This document shows, piece by piece, positions 16,217 to 24,777 of a stretch of 64,000 nt of DNA (its first letter is position 1; each line of letters begins with the position of its first letter). The notes beneath the pieces were generated by a model. The model was not told the origin of the DNA, searched no databases, and was given only the letters and a program-made list of their open reading frames with translations. The stretch spans positions 2,976,001 to 3,040,000 of the forward strand of contig NZ_CP071463.1 of NCBI RefSeq assembly GCF_017352095.1, in the 5' to 3' direction. The DNA comes from Natrinema longum. GTDB lineage: Archaea; Halobacteriota; Halobacteria; Halobacteriales; Natrialbaceae. The translations under genes and the position numbers were made by a program.

Positions 16217-18025
16217 TCACGACTCACCGTTCGGATTCGCGTCCGCTGGCTGCCGGGGTGTGGAACCGGTCGCGTCGTCTCCCGTCTCGATCCGGCGGAA
16301 CTCGAATCGGGCACCGCCGTGCTCGCTCTCGCCGGCTTCGACGGTCCAGCCATGGGCGGTGGCGATCCCGGAGACGATACTCAGCCCGAATCCCGTCCCG
16401 TCCGGATTGGTCGTGTAGCCGTCCTCGAAGACGTCTCCATCGTCCGGCAGTCCACGGCCGTCGTCGGCGACGTAGAACCCCGCCGGACCGTCGGCCCCAT
16501 CCGTCCCGATGGTCCCCACTTCGACAGTGAGCGACGACCGGCCCGAGGCCTCGGTCTCCGTCGTGTCCTCCGGGCCGTCGGCCGGACCGTGTTCTACAGC
16601 GTGGTGACTCGCCTGCGAAGTGGGTTCTTTCGCGCCGTGTTCGATGGCGTTCCGAAACAGGTTCTCGAGCAGGCGCGTTACCCGATCGGCATCCGCGAGG
16701 ATCGTCGTCTCCGATGCGATCACGAGGGCGGCGTCGCCGGTGTCGACGTTCTCCCATGCACGCTCGGCGAGAGCGGCCAGTGAGACCGGTTCCGGATCGG
16801 TGATCGTCGTCCCATCGCGAGCCAACGCGAGGACGTCCTCGATGATCGCAGCCATTCGGTCGTGTGACTGTTCGATCTCGTCGAGAGACGGCTCGGGGTC
16901 GTCGGCTTCGCGGGCAAGATCCAGGTATCCCTCGGCGACGTTCAGCGGGTTCCGCAGGTCGTGAGAGACCACGCTGGCGAAGCGCTCGAGGCGTTCGTTT
17001 TGCCGTTCTACCTGTGCTTCCTGGCGCTTTCGGTCGGTGATATCGCGGATGAGACACAACCAGCCGATGTGGCGATCACGGCCGTCCTCGAGCGGTGTCG
17101 TCCGGAGGTGATAGTGGCCGCCAGCGACCGCGACCTCGCTGTCTCCGTCGGTCCGAGTCGCGGTCAGCGCTCGATACTCGTCCCGTAACTCGGGGTAGTC
17201 GGCCAGCAGTGACTCGAGACGCTTGCCGATCGGTGCGGAATCGATGTCCTCGAGGAGGGCCCGTCCAGCGGGGTTCAGGTCGATCAACCGATCCTGTTCG
17301 TCGACGACGAAGATCCCGTCGGAGACGTTATCGAGGACGCGATCTCGAGCGATCGGGACGAGATCGGTCAGTCGGTAGTGAACGATTCCGATCGCGTACA
17401 GAATCCCGGTTACGAGGAAGCCAACCGGGGAGACTTCCACGTCGACCAGATCGAAGACGTACACACTGTTGGCGGTCCAGGCCGCGATCGTTCCGACGAG
17501 CATGACGGCGATCTGTCCCCGGTAGACTGCCTGGGACCGATAGAGCAGTCCGAAGATCAACATCGTGACGACGGCCAGAATCGTGTAGGCGTAGGCCGTG
17601 TGGATCCAGAACCCGATTCCCCACTCGACGGTGCCATCGACGACGGTGAAAAAGAGCCCATCGGGATTGACGGCGACGAAGATGATCACCAGAATCGGCT
17701 CGATCGAGAGCGCAGCGACTATCGACGGTCTGATAAAGCGCTCCCGACCGGTATACTCGAGCGTGAACACGAGTAGCGTCAGCAAATACAGCCCGATACT
17801 GAGAAACACGATCACTAGAAACACGCGAGCCACGAGGCCACGGTCGACGACGGTTCGAGCGAGCAACGACCCGGCCCACAGTCCGGTCGACAGGACGTTC
17901 ACGAGCAACGGCACCGCACCGGGTCGGTCGCGATGTCGCCAGAGGACCCCAGCGAGGGCAACGCTGTTGAAGACGACGATCAGGTAAACCAGTTGAATGG
18001 GTGCGATACCCGTCCCGAAAGCCAT
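16217..18025 (-). CDS. 7TM-type sensor histidine kinase with PAS domain
   Basis: Membrane sensor kinase, 602 aa from the ATG at 18025. The first ~220 residues form about seven hydrophobic segments of the HisK-N-7TM type. A PAS-like domain follows (DGIFVVDEQDRLIDLNPAG, about 236-330). The HisKA dimerisation helix has phosphoacceptor His at about 355 in VVSHDLRNPLN. The ATPase domain shows the N box (LFRNAIEHG), G1 (VADDGRGLPDDG) and G2 (GTGFGLSIVSGI). A linker of about 40 polar residues interrupts the ATPase domain after the N box. The ligand and response regulator are not apparent nearby. Confidence 0.9.
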   Translation of the reverse strand: MAFGTGIAPIQLVYLIVVFNSVALAGVLWRHRDRPGAVPLLVNVLSTGLWAGSLLARTVVDRGLVARVFLVIVFLSIGLYLLTLLVFTLEYTGRERFIRPSIVAALSIEPILVIIFVAVNPDGLFFTVVDGTVEWGIGFWIHTAYAYTILAVVTMLIFGLLYRSQAVYRGQIAVMLVGTIAAWTANSVYVFDLVDVEVSPVGFLVTGILYAIGIVHYRLTDLVPIARDRVLDNVSDGIFVVDEQDRLIDLNPAGRALLEDIDSAPIGKRLESLLADYPELRDEYRALTATRTDGDSEVAVAGGHYHLRTTPLEDGRDRHIGWLCLIRDITDRKRQEAQVERQNERLERFASVVSHDLRNPLNVAEGYLDLAREADDPEPSLDEIEQSHDRMAAIIEDVLALARDGTTITDPEPVSLAALAERAWENVDTGDAALVIASETTILADADRVTRLLENLFRNAIEHGAKEPTSQASHHAVEHGPADGPEDTTETEASGRSSLTVEVGTIGTDGADGPAGFYVADDGRGLPDDGDVFEDGYTTNPDGTGFGLSIVSGIATAHGWTVEAGESEHGGARFEFRRIETGDDATGSTPRQPADANPNGES

Positions 18026-18147
18026 TACCCCTACTCGAGTAGCAACGCTGTAAAATTCACTGGCCGTTTCCGCCACGGATCGCTCGGTCCGTCCTGCAGG
18101 CGAACGCGAACGAACCATTTACGCGTCGGCCGCTGATACGTGAGCGT

Positions 18148-18414
18148 ATGCCCGTCCCGAAATCCGAGTTCGAGACCCTTCCGCCGTGTGATTTCTACAC
18201 GCCGGCGGAACTGTTCGAGGACGACCAGATGTATACCGTCTACGAGATCGCCCGCATGCTACAGGGGGTCGAACCCGACGCGGATATCGACCGCGAGACC
18301 GAGGACATCCTGCTCGACTGGGCGATCCCGTGGATCATGACCAACGCCGACGACCTCGTGGTCGCCGAACCACGAGACGAGGACGAACCCGGCTACTACG
18401 GTCTGAAAGAATGA
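18148..18414 (+). CDS. Conserved haloarchaeal protein, DUF5827-like
   Basis: An 88 aa, acidic, soluble protein opening MPVPKSEFETLPPCDFYTP. It resembles small conserved haloarchaeal proteins filed as DUF5827, recalled from memory and not checked. No catalytic motif is visible. The TGA stop overlaps the ATG of the following ATPase gene (ATGA at 18411-18414), so the two products are made together and probably act together. Confidence 0.7.
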   Translation: MPVPKSEFETLPPCDFYTPAELFEDDQMYTVYEIARMLQGVEPDADIDRETEDILLDWAIPWIMTNADDLVVAEPRDEDEPGYYGLKE

Positions 18415-19241
18415 TCTTCCTGGTGGTCGGGGCGGATCGCGTCGACGCCGGCAAGACCACGTTCTCGGCCGGTCTGCTCGAGCGAACCGGCGCGGTCGGC
18501 TACAAACCCCGCGCCGGGAACGACTTCTGGTTCGACCACGACGATTGTCGACGCGCGCTCGCCGACGGACGGCTCTACGGAAAGGATGCGGCGCGTCTCT
18601 CGGCTGCCGACGGTCGCGAGCGTCCGCCCGAGCGCCTCAATCCCGTCCACCGGCTGTGGCAGCCGGCACCCGGCGGTGGGACCGGCCTGCTCGGCCGGGC
18701 GGACAGGGAGTTCGTCGTCGACCGTGTCGGTCGTGACGCCGACGACCCGCTGTTCGTTCGCAACGCGACCGCCACGGTCCCGGACGCGGTCGCCGACGCG
18801 CTTTCACTCGCCGAGGCCGTCCCCGTCGAGACCGTCGACGAGTTCAACGACCTCGCGAGAGCGCGGTACGTTCCCGCGTTCGAGGGAGTTGCCGCGGAGA
18901 TCGAGGCGACCGACATCGCCGTCGTCGAATCCTACAGCGACATCGCACAGCCACTCGAGACCCTGGATCCGGCGTCGATCGCCGCCGTCGCGGCCGTCGA
19001 GCCGGGACGCGTACGGATCTATCGGGGCGATCGCTACTGCCGCGCATGCGAGGTCGCCAGCTCGAGCCCCAGAGACGGGGCCATCGAAAAACGCGTCCCC
19101 GACGTCATCGAGTATCTCGACCCGCTCGAGCGGGTATCACTTCCGGCGCTTTCCGGTCCCGAACGGGACGACCCCGCTCGGATCGCCCGTGCGTACGCGG
19201 ACGCCTACGAGGCGGTTCTCGACGCCGCCGGAGGGGTGTAG
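18411..19241 (+). CDS. P-loop ATPase of the dethiobiotin-synthetase-like type
   Basis: A 276 aa protein with a Walker A loop at the extreme N-terminus (GADRVDAGKTTFS, residues 7-19). KPRAGNDFWFDHDDCRRAL follows, as in the DTBS/MinD-like NTPases that grab a substrate beside the P-loop. A later segment, IAVVESYSDIAQP, fits the second acidic strand. A C-x-x-C-like pair (YCRACE) lies at about residue 210. It is coupled to the DUF5827-like gene by an ATGA overlap. The substrate is unknown; it is not a clear biotin enzyme, as no bio genes are near. Confidence 0.7.
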   Translation: MIFLVVGADRVDAGKTTFSAGLLERTGAVGYKPRAGNDFWFDHDDCRRALADGRLYGKDAARLSAADGRERPPERLNPVHRLWQPAPGGGTGLLGRADREFVVDRVGRDADDPLFVRNATATVPDAVADALSLAEAVPVETVDEFNDLARARYVPAFEGVAAEIEATDIAVVESYSDIAQPLETLDPASIAAVAAVEPGRVRIYRGDRYCRACEVASSSPRDGAIEKRVPDVIEYLDPLERVSLPALSGPERDDPARIARAYADAYEAVLDAAGGV

Positions 19242-19278
19242 CCTCGCCTCGTCCGGCGCGATTGGAACCCGAACGAGA

Positions 19279-19857
19279 TCACGCCTGCCGGGCCATCCGC
19301 GCCGAGAGTTCGACGTGGTCGTAGGGGTCGGTCGTCACGCTCGGTCCGTGTCCGGTATGCATCTCCTCGAGCCCCGGATCGATCCACTCGAGCACGCGGT
19401 CGATGCTTTCGATCAGTGCCTCGCGGTCGCCTTCCTCGAGGTCGGTTCGCCCGAAGCTCCCGTTCTGGAAGACGAGATCGCCCGCGAACAGTACGCTGGC
19501 CGCCTCGGAGTGGAAGCAGAGGTGATCGTTCTTGTGGCCGGGCGTGTGGAGCGCAACGTACTCGTGGTCGCCCAGCTGGACCCGTTCCTCGTCCGCGATA
19601 GCGTGATCGACGCCGTCGATCGACGTATCGTACCCCCACGCGTCGACGTCGAAGGCGTCCGTGACCGCCGCGAGATTGCCCACGTGGTCGCGGTGTGTGT
19701 GCGTGAGGATCACGGCGTCGAGGTCGTCGACGCGGGAGCGGACGGCATCGACGACGTCGAAGTTCGCTCCCGTATCGACGAGGACCGGCCGATCGCCGGA
19801 GACGAGGAAGACGTTGCTCGTGAACGCCTGCACGCCCTGTGCGAGATTGCTTATCAC
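19279..19857 (-). CDS. MBL-fold metallo-hydrolase (glyoxalase II-like)
   Basis: A 192 aa metallo-beta-lactamase-fold enzyme. THTHRDHVGNL is the HxHxDH site, TPGHKNDHLCFH carries the third histidine, and LFAGDLVFQNGSFGRTDL the bridging aspartate. A C-terminal TGHGPS histidine completes the dinuclear site. There is no in-frame ATG ahead of the domain. The GTG at 19857 (VISNLAQGVQAF) is chosen because it gives the normal start of the first strand, and frames further upstream are non-haloarchaeal in composition. It is divergent from the membrane winged-helix gene. Confidence 0.85.
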   Translation of the reverse strand: MISNLAQGVQAFTSNVFLVSGDRPVLVDTGANFDVVDAVRSRVDDLDAVILTHTHRDHVGNLAAVTDAFDVDAWGYDTSIDGVDHAIADEERVQLGDHEYVALHTPGHKNDHLCFHSEAASVLFAGDLVFQNGSFGRTDLEEGDREALIESIDRVLEWIDPGLEEMHTGHGPSVTTDPYDHVELSARMARQA

Positions 19858-19969
19858 GAGAATCGATACGCCGTCGATCGATTTGTACGTGTCGACACGG
19901 AAGGGTATCCGGTCCCGTCGACTCGTGTATTCACAACCATTTTTAGCTCCGGCACGTAGTGGTAGACGA

Positions 19970-21229
19970 ATGAATCGGTCGGCCCCTGTCGGAATCGTCG
20001 CTCTCGTCTTCCTCGTGTCGGTCGCGAGTGTCAGCGGGCCGATCGTTCTCGCGACGGACGGGCCGGCCGATCCGTCAGCACCGGAGCCCGCTGCCGTCGA
20101 GCCCCGGGCCGAACAGGTGACCGACGCTGCGGGTACCAGCCCGTTCGTCTCACAGGAGACACAGCGGTTCGACAATCGGACCTTCGAGATTACGATTCAC
20201 GAAAACGGAAGCGCGACGTGGACGTTCCGATACGAACGGCAGTTCGCGAACGAGGACAACGAAACGGAGGCGAAAGCGAACTTCAGAGCGTTCAAAGAGG
20301 AGTTCGAAGCGAACGAAACCGGCCTGTACGACCGATTCATCAATCAGTCCCGGTTACTGGTCGAGGCTGGATCGCAGGAGACCGGCCGTGAGATGGAAGC
20401 GACGGACTTCGACCGGTCGGCGCGGATCGACGGGTGGCCAAACGAGCGAGGGGTAGTCGAAATGTCGTTCCTGTGGGACGGCTTCGCCAACGTTACCGAC
20501 GAGACTATCGTCGCGGGTGACGTCTTTCAGGACATCTATCTGGCCGCCGATCAGGCGATCGTCTTCGAGGCAGGTGGCGATCTCACGTTCCGTACGATCG
20601 AACCCGAGGGAGAGTACGCCGGCTCCTCGCTCGAGGACGCGGATTCGGTCCAGTGGAACGGCCAACAGGAGTTCGTCGACGGCCGGCCACGTGCGGTTCT
20701 CGAGCGTCCCGACAGTGCTGCAGTCGGAAGCGGTGATACCGGAGGGGTTGGACCGACGGACACCGCCGATACGACTCGGTATCTTGCCGGGGCCGCCCTG
20801 CTAACCGGACTCGGTATCGCAGCCGTGATCTGGTACCGGCGGTACGGTCCCGGCGCTGACGATACTGCTGTACGCGGAGTGACTGATTCCGCAGCTCCGT
20901 CGGCACAACCGGCAGCTGGAGCCGATAGCGACGGCGAACCCGGAACCGTCGCGGAGACGGCCGACTCGAGCGATGGGGCGACCGCCGTCGCCGACGAGGA
21001 ACTCATGTCCGACGAGGATCGCGTCGTCGCTCTCATCCAGGAGAACGGCGGCCGCATGAAGCAGGTCAACATCGTCGACGCGACCGGCTGGTCGAAATCC
21101 AAGGTCAGCATGTTGCTCTCGGAGATGGAAGACGACGGAACCATCAGCAAACTCCGCGTCGGCCGCGAAAACATCATCAGTCTCGAGGGGTTCGAACCCG
21201 AAGCGACGAAGTCGCCGTTCGACGAGTGA
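19970..21229 (+). CDS. Membrane-anchored protein with extracellular domain and cytoplasmic winged helix
   Basis: A 419 aa protein in four parts. First comes a signal peptide (MNRSAPVGIVALVFLVSVAS). Next is an extracellular domain of about 230 residues with several N-x-S/T sites (DNRTFEITIHENGSATWTF), resembling DUF7345. Then one membrane helix (TRYLAGAALLTGLGIAAVIWY, about 265-285). Last is a linker and a C-terminal MarR/DUF7343-like winged helix (EDRVVALIQENGGRMKQVNI...WSKSKVSMLLSEMEDDG). This layout suggests a one-component sensor that carries a surface signal to transcription, but no ligand is evident. The ATG is fixed by the signal peptide. Confidence 0.85.
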   Translation: MNRSAPVGIVALVFLVSVASVSGPIVLATDGPADPSAPEPAAVEPRAEQVTDAAGTSPFVSQETQRFDNRTFEITIHENGSATWTFRYERQFANEDNETEAKANFRAFKEEFEANETGLYDRFINQSRLLVEAGSQETGREMEATDFDRSARIDGWPNERGVVEMSFLWDGFANVTDETIVAGDVFQDIYLAADQAIVFEAGGDLTFRTIEPEGEYAGSSLEDADSVQWNGQQEFVDGRPRAVLERPDSAAVGSGDTGGVGPTDTADTTRYLAGAALLTGLGIAAVIWYRRYGPGADDTAVRGVTDSAAPSAQPAAGADSDGEPGTVAETADSSDGATAVADEELMSDEDRVVALIQENGGRMKQVNIVDATGWSKSKVSMLLSEMEDDGTISKLRVGRENIISLEGFEPEATKSPFDE

Positions 21230-21345
21230 CGATCCCGATAGCCACGCGTCGGTGACTGATTCTCACGTGGGAAGGGACACCACTCCCGGGACGAAACGGA
21301 ATGCTTAAACATCGTACGCTGCTACGATTGAGTGCGAAGCACCGC

Positions 21346-21420
21346 GCTCCGATGGTGTAGTCCGGCCAATCATATTGCCCTCTCACGGCAATGACCAGGG
21401 TTCGAATCCCTGTCGGAGCA
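21346..21420 (+). tRNA. tRNA-Glu (CTC)
   Basis: A 75-nt cloverleaf. The acceptor GCTCCGA (21346-21352) pairs with TCGGAGC (21413-21419), followed by discriminator A. The anticodon stem TTGCC/GGCAA encloses loop CTCTCAC with anticodon CTC, and the T arm is CAGGG TTCGAAT CCCTG. CCA is not encoded. T-rich CTTTTCC 6-12 nt downstream probably ends the transcript. Confidence 0.97.
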
Positions 21421-21714
21421 TCCCACTTTTCCAAGCGTCGTTTCCTCCTGTCCCCGCCGGTGGGTTTCTCATCGATACACTCGGTGTGGAGCTGTCGTGT
21501 TCGTCCTCTATTTTCTGTGGCGGATCGCTCGCGGCCGTTGAGCATCTCGCTTTCGAAACGTGAGCACACTGCCCTGGGTCGACTGCAGCGGACCTGTATT
21601 GTGGTGACGGTGGTGAACGATACGGCCCGTCGGAAATCGTTTCGGTGACAGCCCGGATTCGAGTGTCCCACGAGCGACGGACGGGGTTCGGAGGGGACGC
21701 TCATCGCCCGACGT

Positions 21715-21948
21715 TCAGTCCGCGATCAGCAGATACGTTCGGCCGCCGCGGTGCTCGAGCGAGACGGCGTCGGTTTCGACGTTCGTGCGGACGAACTCGT
21801 CGAGTCCCGCCGCGTCCAGGTCGGTGACGTCGATCCGTCGGCGCTGGCCGTGGTCCGTCGCCGTCGGTTCGACGGTCGATCGAGCGTCGGAACGCTCGCG
21901 TTCGTTGCGATCGGTCCGTTCGTCGGCGGCTTCGACGATCAGAGGCAT
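21715..21948 (-). CDS. Hypothetical haloarchaeal protein, 77 aa
   Basis: ATG at 21948, TGA at 21715. A highly charged small protein. The first half is polar and probably disordered (DERTDRNERERSDARS). The second half looks like one small alpha/beta unit (IDVTDLDAAGLDEFVRTNV, then VSLEHRGGRTYLLIAD). High GC3 and acidic composition support coding. It lies on the same strand as, and 133 nt beyond, the next hypothetical gene. Function not recognisable. Confidence 0.65.
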   Translation of the reverse strand: MPLIVEAADERTDRNERERSDARSTVEPTATDHGQRRRIDVTDLDAAGLDEFVRTNVETDAVSLEHRGGRTYLLIAD

Positions 21949-22081
21949 ACGTCTCAGTTGGACTGACAGTACGTCAAACCGATCCGCCCGGAGTGAAAGT
22001 GAAAGTGCGGGAACGCGTCCGGTTCGACCGAACGTGGCCGATGGGGCTCGGTGATCGGGAGTCCGTTCGGTCGACACCGGC

Positions 22082-22516
22082 CTAACCGAGCGGTTTGAGT
22101 TCGACCCGATGTGTCCCGTCGTCGGTCTCGAGCGCGACCGAGTCGACGATCCCGTCACGAGCGCGCGCTCGCCAGTCGTCGACGGCGTCGGCGTGGCGCT
22201 CGCGGATCCGATCGGCCTCGGTCGAGTTCTCGGCGTCGAGGGTCGACTCGAGGTCGGGGTACGCGTCGATGAGGTCGGTCGCGATGATCGCCGACGGCGA
22301 GAGGTGGACCGCACCGGTCAGTTCGGTGTCGTCGACGTGGTAGACGTGAAGGCGGGCCCGCATTCGACCGTGGAACGGCGGGGTAACTCGAAGCACGGCC
22401 TCTCCGGGGTTTTCCCGGCTGTAGATGAACGCGTCGACGGCGTCGTCCGGCGACAGCGCGATCGAGCGGATCGCCGCTGGGTCGTCCTCGGATGCGGAAT
22501 CGTCGTGCTCGGCCAT
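22082..22516 (-). CDS. Conserved hypothetical haloarchaeal protein, 144 aa
   Basis: From the ATG at 22516 (MAEHDDSASEDDP). An acidic N-terminal tail leads to a compact domain: DAVDAFIYSRENPGEAVLRV, then RARLHVYHVDDTELTGAVHL and a helical C-terminal half with DRIRERHADAVDDW. No cysteine pairs, membrane helices or catalytic motifs are evident. An in-frame start 75 nt upstream would add an Arg-rich tail and is rejected. It is divergent from the FAH-family gene. Function unknown. Confidence 0.7.
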   Translation of the reverse strand: MAEHDDSASEDDPAAIRSIALSPDDAVDAFIYSRENPGEAVLRVTPPFHGRMRARLHVYHVDDTELTGAVHLSPSAIIATDLIDAYPDLESTLDAENSTEADRIRERHADAVDDWRARARDGIVDSVALETDDGTHRVELKPLG

Positions 22517-22624
22517 CGCCCGACCGTAGGACGTGTGACGGGTTAATTGTCGGGTTCGAGTCGCCGATCCCCGTACACGCCGTCTTCTCAACCCTTTTTA
22601 CTCCCCTGTGACTATCCATCGACG

Positions 22625-23359
22625 ATGAAATACGTCCGCTTTCGCGATCCGGCCGGTGCAGTCCGCCGCGGCGAGTACGAGAACGGGCACGTCCACTTCG
22701 GAAACGAGAGCTACGCGCTCGACGATGACATCGACGTGCTTCCGCCAGCCGACCCCTCGAAAATCGTCTGTATTGGCCGCAATTACGCCGACCACGCTGC
22801 GGAACTGAACTCCGACGTCCCCGACCGACCGCTGCTCTTCTTGAAGCCACCGAACGCGCTCGCGGCCCACGGCGATACCGTAACTCTCCCGGCAGGCAAA
22901 GAACGAATCGACCACGAGGCCGAACTCGGTGTCGTTATCGGCGAGCAGTGTCGCCACGTCTCCGAAGGGGACGCGATGGACGTCGTCGAGGGCTTTACCT
23001 GCGTCAACGACCTCTCGAACCGCGACGACCAGCGTCAGGAACAAAACTGGGTGCGCGGGAAGGCCTTCGATGGCGCTGCGCCGATGGGTCCCGTGCTCGC
23101 GACGCCCGAGGAAGTCCCCGCCGATGCCGCGGTCCGGACCCGCGTCAACGGCGAGACGAGACAGGACGGCTCCCGGGACCAACTCGTGTTCTCGGTTCCG
23201 GAACTCATCGCCGAGATCACCACCTACCTCACTCTCGAGCCCGGTGACGTGATCGCGACTGGCACGCCCGAGGGTGTCGGCCCCCTCTCCGACGGTGACG
23301 AAGTCGAGATCGAAATCGAGGGCGTGGGCACGCTCGAGCACTCGGTCCGGATCCCCTGA
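22625..23359 (+). CDS. Fumarylacetoacetate hydrolase (FAH) family enzyme
   Basis: A 244 aa metal-dependent member of the FAH superfamily (hydrolases, isomerases and decarboxylases of catabolic acylpyruvates). The core motif IVCIGRNYADHAAEL is near residue 50. The metal ligands sit in DHEAELGVVIG (E-x-E) and FTCVNDLSNRD (D). GKAFDGAAPMGPVL and a GDVIATGTPEGVGPL C-terminal segment complete the signature. The ATG at 22625 (MKYVRFRDP) is the usual start. The exact substrate is not decidable. It is followed by an MBL gene in the same direction after 66 nt. Confidence 0.9.
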   Translation: MKYVRFRDPAGAVRRGEYENGHVHFGNESYALDDDIDVLPPADPSKIVCIGRNYADHAAELNSDVPDRPLLFLKPPNALAAHGDTVTLPAGKERIDHEAELGVVIGEQCRHVSEGDAMDVVEGFTCVNDLSNRDDQRQEQNWVRGKAFDGAAPMGPVLATPEEVPADAAVRTRVNGETRQDGSRDQLVFSVPELIAEITTYLTLEPGDVIATGTPEGVGPLSDGDEVEIEIEGVGTLEHSVRIP

Positions 23360-23425
23360 GCCGGACTCGCGTCCCAGGCGACCGAGCGTCAACACTTTTC
23401 GGCCCGCTCGAGGAATAGGCCAGCC

Positions 23426-24130
23426 ATGACTGTTCGATTCGATGCAGTGACCGTCGACTGGTTCGGCCTCGGAACCGTTCGACTCGAGGGACAGACCGGC
23501 GCGGTCGTCTATACCGATCCGGGTCCGGAACGGTACGGCGTTCTGGACGGCTTCGAGGCCCGCGACGGTGACCTCGTTCTCGTCAGTCACGGCCATCACT
23601 ACGACCCCGCGTCGATTCGACGGGTCGCACACGAGGACGCGCTGGTCGTCGTCCACGAATCGGTCGACGCGACCGAGATCGATCACGCCGACGAGGAGCC
23701 GGAAGACCTGCCGTTCGACGTCGAACGCGTCCGTGCGGACGAATCGTTCGTTCTCGGGCCGCTCGATCTCGTTACGACGCCGGCGTACAACGATCCCGAC
23801 GGCCCCCACACGGACGAGGACGATACTCCCTATCATTTCGACGGAGAGGGCTGTGGATTCGGTGTCACTATCGACGGTATCACCGCGTTCTGGCCCGGCG
23901 ATACCGACGCCCTCCCGTTCCACGAGCGCATGGACGTCGATCTCTTCCTCCCGCCGATCGGGGGCACGTTCACGATGGATCGCCACGAGGCGGCGTCGCT
24001 GGCCGAAACCATCGGTCCCGACCTCGTCTTGCCCGTCCACTACGATACCTTCGACGCGATCGACACCGACGAGGAAGCGTTCGTCGTCGACGTCGCGAAA
24101 CGCGGGGTTCCAGTCGTCCTCGACGAGTAG
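23426..24130 (+). CDS. MBL-fold metal-dependent hydrolase (UlaG-like)
   Basis: A 234 aa metallo-beta-lactamase-fold protein of the UlaG/YtnP-like subgroup. It opens with FDAVTVDWFGLGTVRLEGQ and has the metal site VSHGHHYDP (H-x-H-H-x-D), a later FWPGDTDAL aspartate, and PVHYDTFDAID with the final histidine. Such proteins are often annotated L-ascorbate-6-phosphate lactonase-like, but that specificity should not be assumed. ATG at 23426. Confidence 0.85.
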   Translation: MTVRFDAVTVDWFGLGTVRLEGQTGAVVYTDPGPERYGVLDGFEARDGDLVLVSHGHHYDPASIRRVAHEDALVVVHESVDATEIDHADEEPEDLPFDVERVRADESFVLGPLDLVTTPAYNDPDGPHTDEDDTPYHFDGEGCGFGVTIDGITAFWPGDTDALPFHERMDVDLFLPPIGGTFTMDRHEAASLAETIGPDLVLPVHYDTFDAIDTDEEAFVVDVAKRGVPVVLDE

Positions 24131-24159
24131 CGGTCGAAACGGCGGCGAGTCGACGGAAC

Positions 24160-24465
24160 TCAGACGCCAATTCGCGACCAAGCGAACACTGCGATAGCGA
24201 TGAGTACTAGACCCCCGAACGCGGCCCACTGTCCGAGACCGGTATCCGCGATCGGCGCGAAGATGTCGACGAGCCCGGTCCCCTGCAAGAGCCCGAGCGC
24301 GAGGAGGACCATCGCACCGATCGCGACGAGGCCGACCGTGATTCCCTCCTTCATCATCCACGCGGTCTCGTCGGCCTCCTGTGCGCTCGAGGTCGTGGGT
24401 TCGTCGATCGCCTCCTCGTCGGGGTCACTGTGCAACGGCCGTTCGCTATCGTTTTCGTCCCCCAT
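24160..24465 (-). CDS. Small two-helix membrane protein, 101 aa
   Basis: An acidic cytosolic N-terminus of about 38 residues, then two hydrophobic segments: ITVGLVAIGAMVLLALGLL and WAAFGGLVLIAIAVFAWSRI. There is no recognisable family motif. It is convergent with the UlaG-like gene (30-nt gap). GC3 and acidic composition support a real gene. Role unknown. Confidence 0.7.
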   Translation of the reverse strand: MGDENDSERPLHSDPDEEAIDEPTTSSAQEADETAWMMKEGITVGLVAIGAMVLLALGLLQGTGLVDIFAPIADTGLGQWAAFGGLVLIAIAVFAWSRIGV

Positions 24466-24777
24466 GTCACCAGTCTAGCGAATTGGACCCGCCACAGACG
24501 GGTACCGATTGTACCTGCAGTCACAGGCCATTGCCGGCGAACCGGTCGCGTTCCGCGACGAAAGCGACAGTGGGGGACGTCGACGCGGTGGTCCCGCTGA
24601 CGTGAGCGTTGGACCCCCTGGCGGGAGCGGTCGCCTCCCGGCGATTCGCACGATATAAGTGGCCCCTGCGGAATTCTTCGACACCCATGATTCGTATTCC
24701 CACAGTAAAAACGACGAAATCCCCCATCTCACCGGTTTCGGGCGGCGGGATGACGGCAGCCACGATCGGTGATCGCG

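Noticed and set aside
22598-24361. 587-codon antisense frame over the FAH and UlaG-like genes
   Set aside because: Covers two well-recognised genes and has valine/arginine-rich shadow composition.
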